Part shown: positions 14,661-22,678 of the stretch, in pieces
Numbering within the stretch: position 1 is the stretch's first letter
Layout of the letters: each line of letters opens with the position of its first letter
DNA from: Pseudomonadota bacterium
Lineage (GTDB): Bacteria; Pseudomonadota; Alphaproteobacteria; Acetobacterales; Acetobacteraceae
Direction: 5' to 3'
Assembly: GCA_021851785.1 (NCBI GenBank)
Contig: JAJZBV010000028.1
Span: forward strand, 1-33,151
DNA length: 33,151 nt
The notes under the pieces: model-generated
Told to the model about the DNA's origin: nothing
What the model saw: the letters and a program-made list of their open reading frames with translations, nothing else
Databases searched by the model: none
Position numbers and translations under genes: made by a program

Positions 14661-14683
14661 TGTCGGGAGATAGTCTCCTGACA
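14661..14683 (+). terminator. Hairpin downstream of pcaB
   Basis: TGTCGGGAGA and TCTCCTGACA pair (ten-base arms, one mismatch) around TAG, about 40 bases after the pcaB stop. No T-tract follows, so termination is uncertain. Confidence 0.35.
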
Positions 14684-14808
14684 ACAAGGCAGATCCCCCC
14701 GCCAAGCAGCAGCAGATCCTACACCACGTCCGGGGACACGATCGAGGATAAAGAAGATCCCGGGAGCGCTTCACAGCCCCGGGCAAGGCTGCTAAGAGGT
14801 CACCCGGC

Positions 14809-14884
<76 letters not shown>

Positions 14885-14943
14885 ATCAAATCAAAGACTT
14901 AGGCCGCCAATTCATCTTGCGGCCGTAAGCGCAACGAATTTTC

Positions 14944-14979
14944 GCGGACCAGAGAGCGGACCAGAGAGCGGACCAGAGA
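14944..14979. repeat. Three tandem copies of a 12-base unit
   Basis: GCGGACCAGAGA occurs three times without mismatch between tRNA-Lys and the convergent mocA-like gene. It lies outside any gene I can support. It may be a slippage expansion or what remains of an element integrated at the tRNA. Confidence 0.75.
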
Positions 14980-14995
14980 ATCGGGGGTTCGTTTC

Positions 14996-16657
14996 TTACG
15001 GCAATTCCGGCCGCAGCCGCTCGGGCAGGCTGGCCAGGCTCTCGACGGTATCGAAATCGCGCAGCACCGAATCTTCCGGCATTTCCACCTCGGTCATCGC
15101 TTCGAGGTGCTGATCGAGCAGGCGCCGCGCCCCGGCATCGCCGGTCAGCGCGGCGATTTCAGGGAAAAACCGCCGGTCCCAGAGCACCGGGTTGCCCGGG
15201 CGGCCGCGATGCATGGGAACCGCGATCAGCCGCCCTTCATCGGGGTCGTAGGCTTCGATCAGCCGCTCGATCACCCGCGCCGTCACCAGCGGCATGTCGC
15301 CGAGACAGATCAGCGCCGCCCGCGCCTCGCCGGGCAGCGCGGTGATGCCGGCGCGAAGACTGGCGGCGAGCCCTTCGGCGTAATCGGCGGCAGGGACGAA
15401 GGCGACCGGGCGACCGGCGAGCGCCGCCCTGATATCGTCCGCGCGGTGGCCGACGACGACGAGGATCGGCCGCGCCGGCGACGACAGCAGGTTATCGACG
15501 ACGCGGGCGATCATCGGTTTGCCGGCGCGGTCGGGCAGCAGGAGCTTGTGATGGGGCGCCATCCGCGAAGACTGCCCGGCGGCGAGCACGATGGCGGCGA
15601 TCGACGGGCGCCGTGGCGCCGCTTCGGGCGGCGGTTTGTCTTCTTGCGCGACGGCGCGGGCGCGCGGCAGGCCGCGGGTTGGAACGTCCTTGAGGAGGCC
15701 GCCAACCCCCATCGCCATGACCTCGCGCGGGCCGGCATCGAGCCCCGCGGCGAGCAGGCGGAGCACGAAATCGATGCCGTTCGGCCTGGAGCTGCCGGCG
15801 CAGCCGGGCAGCACCAGAGCGGGTTTCCCGCCGATGCGGCCGATGCAGATCAGATTGCCGGGATCGACCGGCATGCCGAAATGGCGGATTTCGCCGCCCA
15901 GGCGCAGGATCGCCATCGGCCCGACATCGCGCCGGTCAACGACGGCCGAGGCGCCGGCGACCAGCAACAGATCGGCGCCGTCGGCGCAGAGCCGCGCCAG
16001 CGCATCGGCGATCGGCGCCTCCTCGTGCGGCGCGCGGAGCGCCGGCAGAACCCGCCCGCCGAGCGCGGCGAGGCGCGCCTCGGTCGCGGCGATGATGTTT
16101 TGCGCGGCTTTTTCCTTGAGCCCCGGCAATTCGCTCACCACGAGGCCGGCGGTGAGCGGACGAAAGGGATGGACGGCGAGGATGGTTTCCTCCGCCCGCG
16201 CCCGCGCCTCGACCTCGATGAGCAGGGATCCAGGGACGGCGAAGGGGATGATTTTGACGGTGGCGACCATTTCGCCCGCCGTGACCGGCGTTGCGTCCGG
16301 GAGGGTGCCGAGGGTGAGCGCTTCGTGAACCGCGTTCAGCCGGTCGACCGCGGCGCGCGAGACACGAAAGAGGCCGGTCTCCGTCGCGAGAAGATTGACC
16401 CGCCCGGTGCCGGCGCGGCTGGCCTTGACATTGGCAGAGGCCAGGGCGGCGGCAAGCCGGCTCGCCGCCTCGTTCTCGCCGATATCGCCGGGCTCAAGGC
16501 GCGCCGCGATCACCTGGCCGAGGCCGGCGGCGCGCAAGGCGGCGATGGCGTCGTGATCGAGCACCGTGCCTTTCTTGATCACGCGGCCGGAGAGGCGGAG
16601 CGTATGCGCGAGAACAGCCCCCTCGGCCTCACCCAGCGCCAGGCTGCCGAAAATCAC
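14996..16657 (-). CDS. Molybdopterin-binding / MobA-like nucleotidyltransferase fusion
   Basis: The protein of about 553 residues joins an N-terminal MoeA/MogA-like molybdopterin-binding region (about 1-340, with DGADLLLVAGASAVVDRRDV) to a C-terminal MobA/MocA-type transferase (from about 360, IVLAAGQSSRM, later LICLGDMPLV). MocA enzymes attach CMP to molybdopterin for xanthine-oxidase-family enzymes, which fits the xdhC and cox genes upstream. I chose the GTG at 16657, which overlaps the preceding ORF's stop (GTGA) and matches the usual N-terminus IFGSLALGEAEGAVLAH; a GTG at 16666 is the alternative. It is the last gene of the operon. Confidence 0.85.
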   Translation of the reverse strand: MIFGSLALGEAEGAVLAHTLRLSGRVIKKGTVLDHDAIAALRAAGLGQVIAARLEPGDIGENEAASRLAAALASANVKASRAGTGRVNLLATETGLFRVSRAAVDRLNAVHEALTLGTLPDATPVTAGEMVATVKIIPFAVPGSLLIEVEARARAEETILAVHPFRPLTAGLVVSELPGLKEKAAQNIIAATEARLAALGGRVLPALRAPHEEAPIADALARLCADGADLLLVAGASAVVDRRDVGPMAILRLGGEIRHFGMPVDPGNLICIGRIGGKPALVLPGCAGSSRPNGIDFVLRLLAAGLDAGPREVMAMGVGGLLKDVPTRGLPRARAVAQEDKPPPEAAPRRPSIAAIVLAAGQSSRMAPHHKLLLPDRAGKPMIARVVDNLLSSPARPILVVVGHRADDIRAALAGRPVAFVPAADYAEGLAASLRAGITALPGEARAALICLGDMPLVTARVIERLIEAYDPDEGRLIAVPMHRGRPGNPVLWDRRFFPEIAALTGDAGARRLLDQHLEAMTEVEMPEDSVLRDFDTVESLASLPERLRPELP

Positions 16658-16663
16658 GCCGCC
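16652..16663. repeat. 12-bp direct repeat, left edge of the inserted ORF
   Basis: AATCACGCCGCC (GGCGGCGTGATT on the coding strand) is repeated at 17527-17538. On the coding strand it spans the stop of the inserted ORF and the start of the mocA-like gene. Confidence 0.7.
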
Positions 16664-17532
16664 CACCCGAAATCGCGCAGCAGGAAGCCGATCAGCGATA
16701 CCGCCAGAGAGGCATCTTCGTTGGAGAGAGGACGGATTTCCTGCCCGCTTCCTGCCTGGCGATCCCGCTCCGATGACTTACCGCGAGGGTGGAGGCGGTT
16801 GATGATCGAGGCGGCATTTCTGATGCCAACCCACTTATCTTGAGGAATTTTTTTTATTAACTTGCCCAAATCATCCCCGCAGACAACGGCCACGCCGACC
16901 GTGAGCAGCCACTCGGCGAGCAGCAGCCGGGCAAATTCGCGACACACATCGACAACGGATTCGGCGATTTGGATCGGCGCCACGGCCACCACTTTTTCGA
17001 ATCCTTCTCGAATTTCCTTCTTTTTTCCTTCCGGGAGCTTTTCCTCAATCAACTCAGGCAAGGTTCCGAGCGCGGACAGGGATTTCAGCGTAAACAGCGT
17101 TTCGCCATTAAATAATTTTTCTATACCTACAATACGCCAAGCCGTTCTATGAGAGAAATCACCAAGATAAATTATCAAATTTTCTATTTTATGTTCTGAA
17201 TTATATATAAATTTTTTGAAAAATTGAAAATTTATAGAAAATAAAGTTATATTTAAATATGATGACGTCATGGATGACTGATCCGGCGCTGGAAATTTCC
17301 CAAAATTAACCAATACATAATTTGTTTTATGAACTCCTTCTTCTATTTCATAAATTCTTCCTCTTCTTATTTTAGTTATCGGATCGAACAAATCCTCCCG
17401 AAATAGCGATCTATTTTTGAATGGATCGCTGTTAAAAATTTCTGAGAGATACGGTCGTGGTTCGATCGCAGAAAATCTGTCGTGATCTCCCTCAAAAACA
17501 ATTGAGCTACTAATATGTATCGCCAGAATCAC
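16654..17532 (-). CDS. Unknown low-GC ORF inserted in the xdhC/mocA operon
   Basis: The 292-residue product matches nothing I recognise with confidence. The N-terminal half (RRGRIYEIEEGVHKTNYVLVNFGKF onward) is encoded by strongly AT-rich DNA, the C-terminal half by DNA closer to the host. The C-terminus (VGIRNAASIINRLHPRGK, then SNEDASLAVSLIGFLLRDFG) recalls the Abi_C/HEPN-like ends of abortive-infection proteins, a weak resemblance. The GTG start overlaps the xdhC stop and its stop overlaps the mocA-like start, both as GTGA. The first ATG is further inside, so the start is uncertain. Flanking 12-bp repeats suggest insertion. Confidence 0.6.
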   Translation of the reverse strand: MILAIHISSSIVFEGDHDRFSAIEPRPYLSEIFNSDPFKNRSLFREDLFDPITKIRRGRIYEIEEGVHKTNYVLVNFGKFPAPDQSSMTSSYLNITLFSINFQFFKKFIYNSEHKIENLIIYLGDFSHRTAWRIVGIEKLFNGETLFTLKSLSALGTLPELIEEKLPEGKKKEIREGFEKVVAVAPIQIAESVVDVCREFARLLLAEWLLTVGVAVVCGDDLGKLIKKIPQDKWVGIRNAASIINRLHPRGKSSERDRQAGSGQEIRPLSNEDASLAVSLIGFLLRDFGWAA

Positions 17533-17538
17533 GCCGCC
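17527..17538. repeat. 12-bp direct repeat, right edge of the inserted ORF
   Basis: Second exact copy of AATCACGCCGCC, covering the xdhC stop and the start of the inserted ORF. The 875 bases from one copy to the next are the apparent insertion. Confidence 0.7.
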
Positions 17539-18230
17539 GCCTTCTGTCCCATCGTCGCCCCGCGCCGCACCGCGACGATTTCGGCGAGGATGGAGAGCGC
17601 GATTTCCGGCGCGGTGACGGCCTCGATGTCGAGCCCGACCGGGCCGTGGATGCGCGCCAGTGTGGCCTCGTCATGGCCGAGTTCGCGGAGGCGCTTGAGC
17701 CGTGCCGCGTGGGTTTTGCGCGAGCCCAGCGCGCCGAGATAAAACGCCGGCGAGCGAAGGGCCGCGTCGAGCGCCGGGTCGTCGAGCTTGGGGTCATGGG
17801 TCAGCGTGACAATGGCGCTGCGGGTGTCGGGCGCGAAGGCGTCCATCGCCTCGTCCGGCCAGGCGGTGGTGATTTCGATGCCGGGAAAGCGCTCCTTGGT
17901 CGCGAATGCGCCGCGCGGGTCGATCACGGTGACGCCGAAGCCGAGCCCCGCCGCCATCGGCGCCAGCGCCTGGGCGATATGCACCGCGCCGATCACGGCG
18001 AGACGCGGCGGCGGGTTGAACACCTGGAGAAACCAGTTTTCGCCCTCGATCTCGACGGTTCCGGAGGCATCCGCGCGCAGCGCCGCCCGCGCCGCGGCGT
18101 CCAAGGCCGGAGGAGCGGCGGGATCGTCGGGGAGCAGGATCGTCGCCCCGTCGGGCAGGCGCGTTCCGCGCACGATCGGGCGCTTTGCCGCCCGCGCCGC
18201 TTGCAGCGCGGCGAGCAGCGCGGGCGTCAT
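17529..18230 (-). CDS. XdhC/CoxF family maturation protein, C-terminal (Rossmann) part
   Basis: The 233-residue protein is the XdhC_C Rossmann half, with LAVIGAVHIAQALAPMAAGLG, VTVIDPRGAFATKERFP, AIVTLTHDPKLDDPAL, AFYLGALGSRKTHAAR and the end IHGPVGLDIEAVTAPEIALSI. XdhC proteins bind molybdenum cofactor, help its sulfuration and insert it into xanthine-dehydrogenase-type enzymes. The N-terminal XdhC_CoxI domain is encoded by the preceding gene, and the two overlap by ATGA. The stop overlaps the inserted ORF's GTG start. Confidence 0.9.
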   Translation of the reverse strand: MTPALLAALQAARAAKRPIVRGTRLPDGATILLPDDPAAPPALDAAARAALRADASGTVEIEGENWFLQVFNPPPRLAVIGAVHIAQALAPMAAGLGFGVTVIDPRGAFATKERFPGIEITTAWPDEAMDAFAPDTRSAIVTLTHDPKLDDPALDAALRSPAFYLGALGSRKTHAARLKRLRELGHDEATLARIHGPVGLDIEAVTAPEIALSILAEIVAVRRGATMGQKAAA

Positions 18231-18556
18231 GCCAGGGCCTCCACGAACACCTTGACCTTGCCGCCGCAAGCGAGCCCGACCTCCCAGGCGCGCTCATGGG
18301 TCACGCCGAAATCAAGGAGGCGCGGCACCCCGCTGGTGATCGTCTCGCGCGCCGCCTCGGCGACCGCGCCCTCGATGCAGCCGCCGCTGACCGAACCCGC
18401 CATCCGCCCGCTGGCGGTGATCGCCATCTGGCTGCCCGCCGGACGGGGCGAGGAGCCCCAGGTCTCGGTCACCGTCGCCAGCGCCACCGTCTCGCCGGCC
18501 GCGCGCCAGGTTTCCGCGATCGCAAGTATGTCTTCCACCGGTTCGATTTCGCTCAT
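18227..18556 (-). CDS. XdhC/CoxI family N-terminal domain protein
   Basis: The 109-residue protein is the XdhC_CoxI domain, with TVTETWGSSPRPAGSQMAI, the conserved GSVSGGCIEGAV, and the ending GLACGGKVKVFVEAL. The invariant Cys residues are present. I chose the ATG at 18556 because GAGGGTGG precedes it; a GTG at 18568 that overlaps the coxE stop is the alternative. It works with the separately encoded Rossmann half downstream, so this XdhC is split into two coupled genes. Confidence 0.9.
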   Translation of the reverse strand: MSEIEPVEDILAIAETWRAAGETVALATVTETWGSSPRPAGSQMAITASGRMAGSVSGGCIEGAVAEAARETITSGVPRLLDFGVTHERAWEVGLACGGKVKVFVEALA

Positions 18557-18564
18557 TTCCACCC

Positions 18565-19764
18565 TCACGAGGCCAACGCCATGATCCGCTCGCGGGCCGG
18601 CGCCGGGCGGGAGAGCAGATCGATCAGCCCGCGCAGGCTGGCGAGATTATGCACCGGGCGAAACTCATCGACATAGGGTAGCATCGCCCGCACGCCTTGT
18701 GATTTGGGCTGGAATCCCTCCCAGCGCAACAGCGGATTGAGCCAGATCAGCCGCCGGCAGGAGCGGCGCAGGCGATCCATGTTTTCCGCGAGGCCGACGG
18801 CGCCGTCGCGATCCAGCCCATCCGTCACCAGAAGCACGATCGCGCCCTGGCCGAGCACGCGCCGCGCCCAGCGGCGGTTGAAGGTCGCGAGCGCTTCCCC
18901 GATCCTGGTCCCGCCCGACCAGTCCGGCACCACATGGGCAACCATCTGGAACGCGACCTCGGGATCGCGATAGCGCAATTGGCGGGTGATGTTGGAGAGG
19001 CGTGTGCCGAACAAAAACACCTGCACGCGCTCGCGCTCATTGCTGACAGCGTGAAGAAAATGCAGCAAAATCTGTGCGTAACGTGCCATCGATCCGGAAA
19101 TATCGCAAATCACGACGAGCGGCGGCGGGCGTTCGGTGCGGCTGGCATGGGCAAGCGTCAGGATCTCGCCACCCTGGCGCAGGCTCTGGCGGAGGGTCGC
19201 GCGGAGATCGGTTTCGGCCCCCATGGGGTCGGCGCGGCGGCGGCGGGTGCGGCGGGCATCGAGGGGGAGAACGAGGCGGCGGATTTCGCGCTTGGCGAGC
19301 GCGATTTCGTCCACCCCCATGGCCTCGAAATCCATCACCTGCAACCGCTCGGCGGCGTTGGCGGTGAGAACCGCATCGAGACGCGGCGGTTCATCGCGGG
19401 GGTCGGGCGCCTGATCACGCGGGCGGGCGAAGGCTTCGGCGACGCGGCGGGCGGCCGGCGGCGGTTTACGCTCCACCTCCTTGCGCTTTTCCATCAGCGC
19501 CATGGCGAGCGCGTGGCGGGCGGCGGCGGCGTCACGCCAGAACAGCGCGAACGCCTGGTCGAAAATCTCGCGGTGCTCGCGCCGATGCACCATCGTCGCC
19601 GCGAGCGCCGCCTTGACCTCGGCCTTGGCGCCGAGATCGATCCGGGTCAGCGCCTCGGCGGCGGCCAGCGTCTCGGCCGGGCCGATGGCGAGGCCGGCGC
19701 GGCGGAGAAGCCGCGCGAACTCGGCGACGTTATCGACCAATCGGCCGGGCTCGGCCGCGCTCAT
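18565..19764 (-). CDS. coxE: CoxE-like VWA-domain protein
   Basis: The 399-residue protein belongs to the CoxE family: a charged helical N-terminal half, then a von Willebrand A domain with the metal-ion site DISGSMARYAQ, the Thr site in WSGGTRIGEAL, and LLVTDGLDRD. CoxE works with the CoxD MoxR ATPase in maturing the molybdenum-copper or molybdenum site of CO-dehydrogenase-type enzymes. The start overlaps the coxD stop by ATGA, indicating coupled expression. Its length is usual for the family. Confidence 0.92.
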   Translation of the reverse strand: MSAAEPGRLVDNVAEFARLLRRAGLAIGPAETLAAAEALTRIDLGAKAEVKAALAATMVHRREHREIFDQAFALFWRDAAAARHALAMALMEKRKEVERKPPPAARRVAEAFARPRDQAPDPRDEPPRLDAVLTANAAERLQVMDFEAMGVDEIALAKREIRRLVLPLDARRTRRRRADPMGAETDLRATLRQSLRQGGEILTLAHASRTERPPPLVVICDISGSMARYAQILLHFLHAVSNERERVQVFLFGTRLSNITRQLRYRDPEVAFQMVAHVVPDWSGGTRIGEALATFNRRWARRVLGQGAIVLLVTDGLDRDGAVGLAENMDRLRRSCRRLIWLNPLLRWEGFQPKSQGVRAMLPYVDEFRPVHNLASLRGLIDLLSRPAPARERIMALAS

Positions 19765-20681
19765 GAGGCCTCGGCCGAGTCCTTTGCCTCGGCCACCAGG
19801 CGGGCCGCCTCGGCGCCGCGAATCTTGCCGATATCATCCTGATATTTCAGCAAAACACCCAGCGTTTCATCGACCGCGCCGGGGCTCAGCGCGTGCTGGT
19901 CGAGAGTGCGGAGGGCGCTCGCCCAATCGATCGTCTCGGCGACACCGGGGAGCTTGAACAACTCCTCCCCGCGCAGCCGCTGGACGAAGGCGACCACCTG
20001 GGCCGAGAGAAGGGCCGGCACATCCGGGGCCTTGCGCGCGAGAATCGCCCGCTCGCGCGCGGCATCGGGATAATCGACCCAGTGATAGAGGCAGCGGCGG
20101 CGGATCGCGTCATGGACCTCGCGGGTGCGGTTCGAGGTGATCACCACCGGCGGCGGCGAGCTTGCGCGGATGGTGCCGTATTCGGGCACGGTGATCTGAA
20201 AATCGGCGAGCAATTCGAGCAGGAAAGCCTCGAACGGCTCATCGGCGCGGTCGAGTTCGTCGATCAGCAGCACGGCCGGCGGCAGCGACGGGTCGATCGC
20301 CGAAAGCAGCGGCCGCTCGCGCAGGAATTCGCGGCCATAGATCGAGCGCGCGAGCAGATCACGATCCGCCTCGCCGGCGGCCTCGGCGAGCCGGATCGCC
20401 ATCAATTGCCTTGCGTGGTCCCATTCATAGGCCGCCGCCTGGAGATCGAGCCCGTCATAGCATTGCAGCCGCACCAGCCGGCGCCCGAGCCCCTCGGCCA
20501 GCACCTTGGCGATCTCGGTCTTGCCGGTGCCGGGCTCGCCCTCGAGAAACAGCGGCCGGCCCATGGCGAGGGCGAGATGGACGGTGGTCGCGAGATCGGC
20601 GTCGGCGATATAGCCGCCGCGCGCCAGCAGCGCCATGGTCTCCGCGACATTGCGCGGCATGGCCGAGGCATGACCCGCCAC
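19761..20681 (-). CDS. coxD: CoxD-like MoxR-family AAA+ ATPase
   Basis: The 306-residue AAA+ protein has Walker A GEPGTGKT (residues 48-55), Walker B VLLIDELD, and the sensor region VVITSNRTREVHDAIRRRC. MoxR ATPases paired with VWA proteins act as metal-centre chaperones, here for a molybdenum hydroxylase. The start is uncertain: a GTG at 20681 shares one base with the coxG stop, while an in-frame ATG at 20660 matches the usual N-terminus better. It lies between coxG and coxE in the operon. Confidence 0.93.
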   Translation of the reverse strand: MAGHASAMPRNVAETMALLARGGYIADADLATTVHLALAMGRPLFLEGEPGTGKTEIAKVLAEGLGRRLVRLQCYDGLDLQAAAYEWDHARQLMAIRLAEAAGEADRDLLARSIYGREFLRERPLLSAIDPSLPPAVLLIDELDRADEPFEAFLLELLADFQITVPEYGTIRASSPPPVVITSNRTREVHDAIRRRCLYHWVDYPDAARERAILARKAPDVPALLSAQVVAFVQRLRGEELFKLPGVAETIDWASALRTLDQHALSPGAVDETLGVLLKYQDDIGKIRGAEAARLVAEAKDSAEAS

Positions 20682-21265
20682 TAGAGCAGCGATCCGAACA
20701 GGAGCAGCAGGATCGCGAGGAAAATGACGCCGCCGATCCAGGCGACCATGGGCAGGCCCATGGCCTCGCGTGGCGCGGCGCTCACCGTGGCCGCTTCCGC
20801 CCGGGCTTCCGCCGGCGCCGCTTCCGGCGGGGTCAGATGGGCGGTGAAGCGGTTGAAGAACTGATCGGCCATGGATTTCGCCGTCGCATCGATCAACCGC
20901 GCACCGAGCTGGGCGATCTTGCCGCCGACCTGGGCATTGACCTCATAGCGGAGCAGCGTCGCTTCGCCATCGGGTTCGAGATGGACCTTGGCGCCGCCCT
21001 TGGCGAAGCCGGCGACCCCGCCCTGCCCTTCCCCGCCGATGGTGTAGCCGTTCGGCGGATCGATGTCGGACAACTGCACCTTGCCGGTGAACCGCGCCGA
21101 AATCGGCCCGATTTTTATCGACGCCGACGCTTTCATCTCGGTCTCGGAGGTTTTTTCCAGGCTCTCGCAGCCCGGGATCGCGGCTTTCAGCACCTCCGGA
21201 TCATTGAGCGCCGCCCAGACCTGCTCGCGTGGCGCCGGAATGCGCCGCTCGCCCGTCATATCCAT
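20681..21265 (-). CDS. coxG: CoxG-like SRPBCC protein with C-terminal membrane anchor
   Basis: The 194-residue protein has the CoxG fold: TGERRIPAPREQVWAALNDP, the IPGCESLEKTSETEM block, and GGKIAQLGARLIDATAKSM. It ends with a linker and a single membrane helix (VAWIGGVIFLAILLLLFG). CoxG recruits CO-dehydrogenase to the membrane in oligotrophic CO oxidisers. I chose the ATG at 21265; the frame upstream belongs to no gene and is antisense to the divergent transporter. It is the first gene of the maturation operon, 99 bases from that transporter. Confidence 0.92.
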   Translation of the reverse strand: MDMTGERRIPAPREQVWAALNDPEVLKAAIPGCESLEKTSETEMKASASIKIGPISARFTGKVQLSDIDPPNGYTIGGEGQGGVAGFAKGGAKVHLEPDGEATLLRYEVNAQVGGKIAQLGARLIDATAKSMADQFFNRFTAHLTPPEAAPAEARAEAATVSAAPREAMGLPMVAWIGGVIFLAILLLLFGSLL

Positions 21266-21364
21266 CGGGATAAGCCCATTGCGTTCATCGAGATCATCAC
21301 GTTTTCCCCAAGCCGGCGCCGAATTCGATTGCGCCTCTCGAAGGTTACTTGCACCCTGCCCGCC

Positions 21365-22627
21365 ATGCAACCGCCGCCCGTCCTCGGCGCCCTGCCCTTC
21401 GCCGGGCTGCTGCTCTCGCTCGCGCTCGTGCCGATGCTGGCGCCACGGTTCTGGCCCCGCCGGCTCGGCGTGATCGCCCTGTTCTGGAGCGCGGCGTTCC
21501 TCATCCCGCTCACGCTGTATACCGGCCCCCGGGCGGCGCTGGCCGAAGCGTGGCAGGCGTTGCTCACCGCATATCTCCCCTTCGTCAGCCTGCTGCTGGC
21601 GCTTTATGCCGCCGCTGGCGGGATTTTGATCCGCGGCGGGCCGGGCGGGACGCCGGCGAGCAACACCGCCTGGCTCGCCGCCGGCACGCTGCTCGCCGGG
21701 GCGATCGGCACCACCGGCGCGTCGATGATGCTGATCCGCCCGTTGCTGCGCGCCAATGCCCATCGGACGCGGAAAATCCATCTCGTGGTGGCGTTCATCC
21801 TGCTGGTCGGCAATGCCGGCGGCGTGCTGTCACCGCTCGGCGACCCGCCGCTTTATCTCGGCTTCCTCCAGGGCGTGCCGTTTTTCTGGCCGCTCCGCCA
21901 TCTCGCCTGGCCGCTCGCGGTGTTCGCGCTGCCGCTGCTGCTCGGATTCTACCTTCTCGACCGACGCGAGGCGGCGGCCGCGCCGCCGCCCGCGCCGCGC
22001 CGGCCGCTCCGGCTCCGCGGGCGCGGGAATGTCGCCCTGATCGCGATCATCAACCTCGCCGTCTTGGGGCAAGCGGCCTGGCATCCCGGCGCGGTGCGGC
22101 TGTTCGGCGCCGACATCGCGGGAGAGCGGCTGGCGGCGAGCCTGCTGTTCCTCGCGATCGCCTGGCTCGCCAGCGTGACCACGCCGCTTGCCGTGCGCGA
22201 GGCCAATTTTTTCGCCTGGGCGCCGATCGTCGAGATCGCGGAATTGTTTCCGGCGATTTTCATCACCATCGCCCCGGTTCTCGCCCTGCTCGCGGCGCGC
22301 CACGAAGCGGCGTTTTCCCCCGGCGTCACTTTCTGGGCGAGCGGCCTCACCGCGGCGTTTCTCGATAACGCGCCGACCTATCTGATTTTCTTTCGCCAGG
22401 CGGGCGGGGAAGGCCTGCCGCCGGAAGCGGCGCTTGCCGCGATCAGCGCCGGCGCGGTTTTTTTCGGCGGTCTGACCTATATCGGCAACGCGCCGAACAT
22501 GATGATCCGCACGATTGCCGCCCAGCGCGGCGTGAGGATGCCGCGCTTCTTCGGCTATGCCGGCCGCGCCGCGCTCGCGCTCATTCCGGCGCTCGGCCTC
22601 GTCTGGGCGGTGTTTTTCTGGCAGTAG
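21365..22627 (+). CDS. Ion transporter superfamily membrane protein (Na+/H+ antiporter-like)
   Basis: The 420-residue protein has about eleven hydrophobic segments. It contains the paired motifs AIGTTGASMMLIRP with GNAGGVLSPLGDPPLYLGF, and LDNAPTYLIFF with FFGGLTYIGNAPNMM, typical of NhaD/ArsB/CitM-type ion transporters in which the two re-entrant repeats form the substrate site. Many relatives are annotated as sodium:proton antiporters, but the substrate cannot be read here. The ATG at 21365 gives the natural N-terminus; the long upstream open frame is antisense to coxD and coxG. A hairpin follows its stop directly. Confidence 0.88.
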   Translation: MQPPPVLGALPFAGLLLSLALVPMLAPRFWPRRLGVIALFWSAAFLIPLTLYTGPRAALAEAWQALLTAYLPFVSLLLALYAAAGGILIRGGPGGTPASNTAWLAAGTLLAGAIGTTGASMMLIRPLLRANAHRTRKIHLVVAFILLVGNAGGVLSPLGDPPLYLGFLQGVPFFWPLRHLAWPLAVFALPLLLGFYLLDRREAAAAPPPAPRRPLRLRGRGNVALIAIINLAVLGQAAWHPGAVRLFGADIAGERLAASLLFLAIAWLASVTTPLAVREANFFAWAPIVEIAELFPAIFITIAPVLALLAARHEAAFSPGVTFWASGLTAAFLDNAPTYLIFFRQAGGEGLPPEAALAAISAGAVFFGGLTYIGNAPNMMIRTIAAQRGVRMPRFFGYAGRAALALIPALGLVWAVFFWQ

Positions 22628-22655
22628 CAGCGAGGGGGCGATGCCCCCTGCGCTG
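22628..22655. terminator. Hairpin between convergent transporter and dsrE-like genes
   Basis: CAGCGAGGGGGC pairs with GCCCCCTGCGCTG around GAT with a single bulged base, starting one base after the transporter stop. It serves as a likely terminator between the convergent genes, though no T-run follows. Confidence 0.5.
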
Positions 22656-22678
22656 TGGCCCGATCCGGGGTGGCCCGA

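Noticed and set aside
15107-16843. 578-residue open frame antisense to the mocA-like gene
   Set aside because: It is low-complexity, with Arg/Asp/Gly-rich composition, and mirrors a well-supported gene on the other strand.
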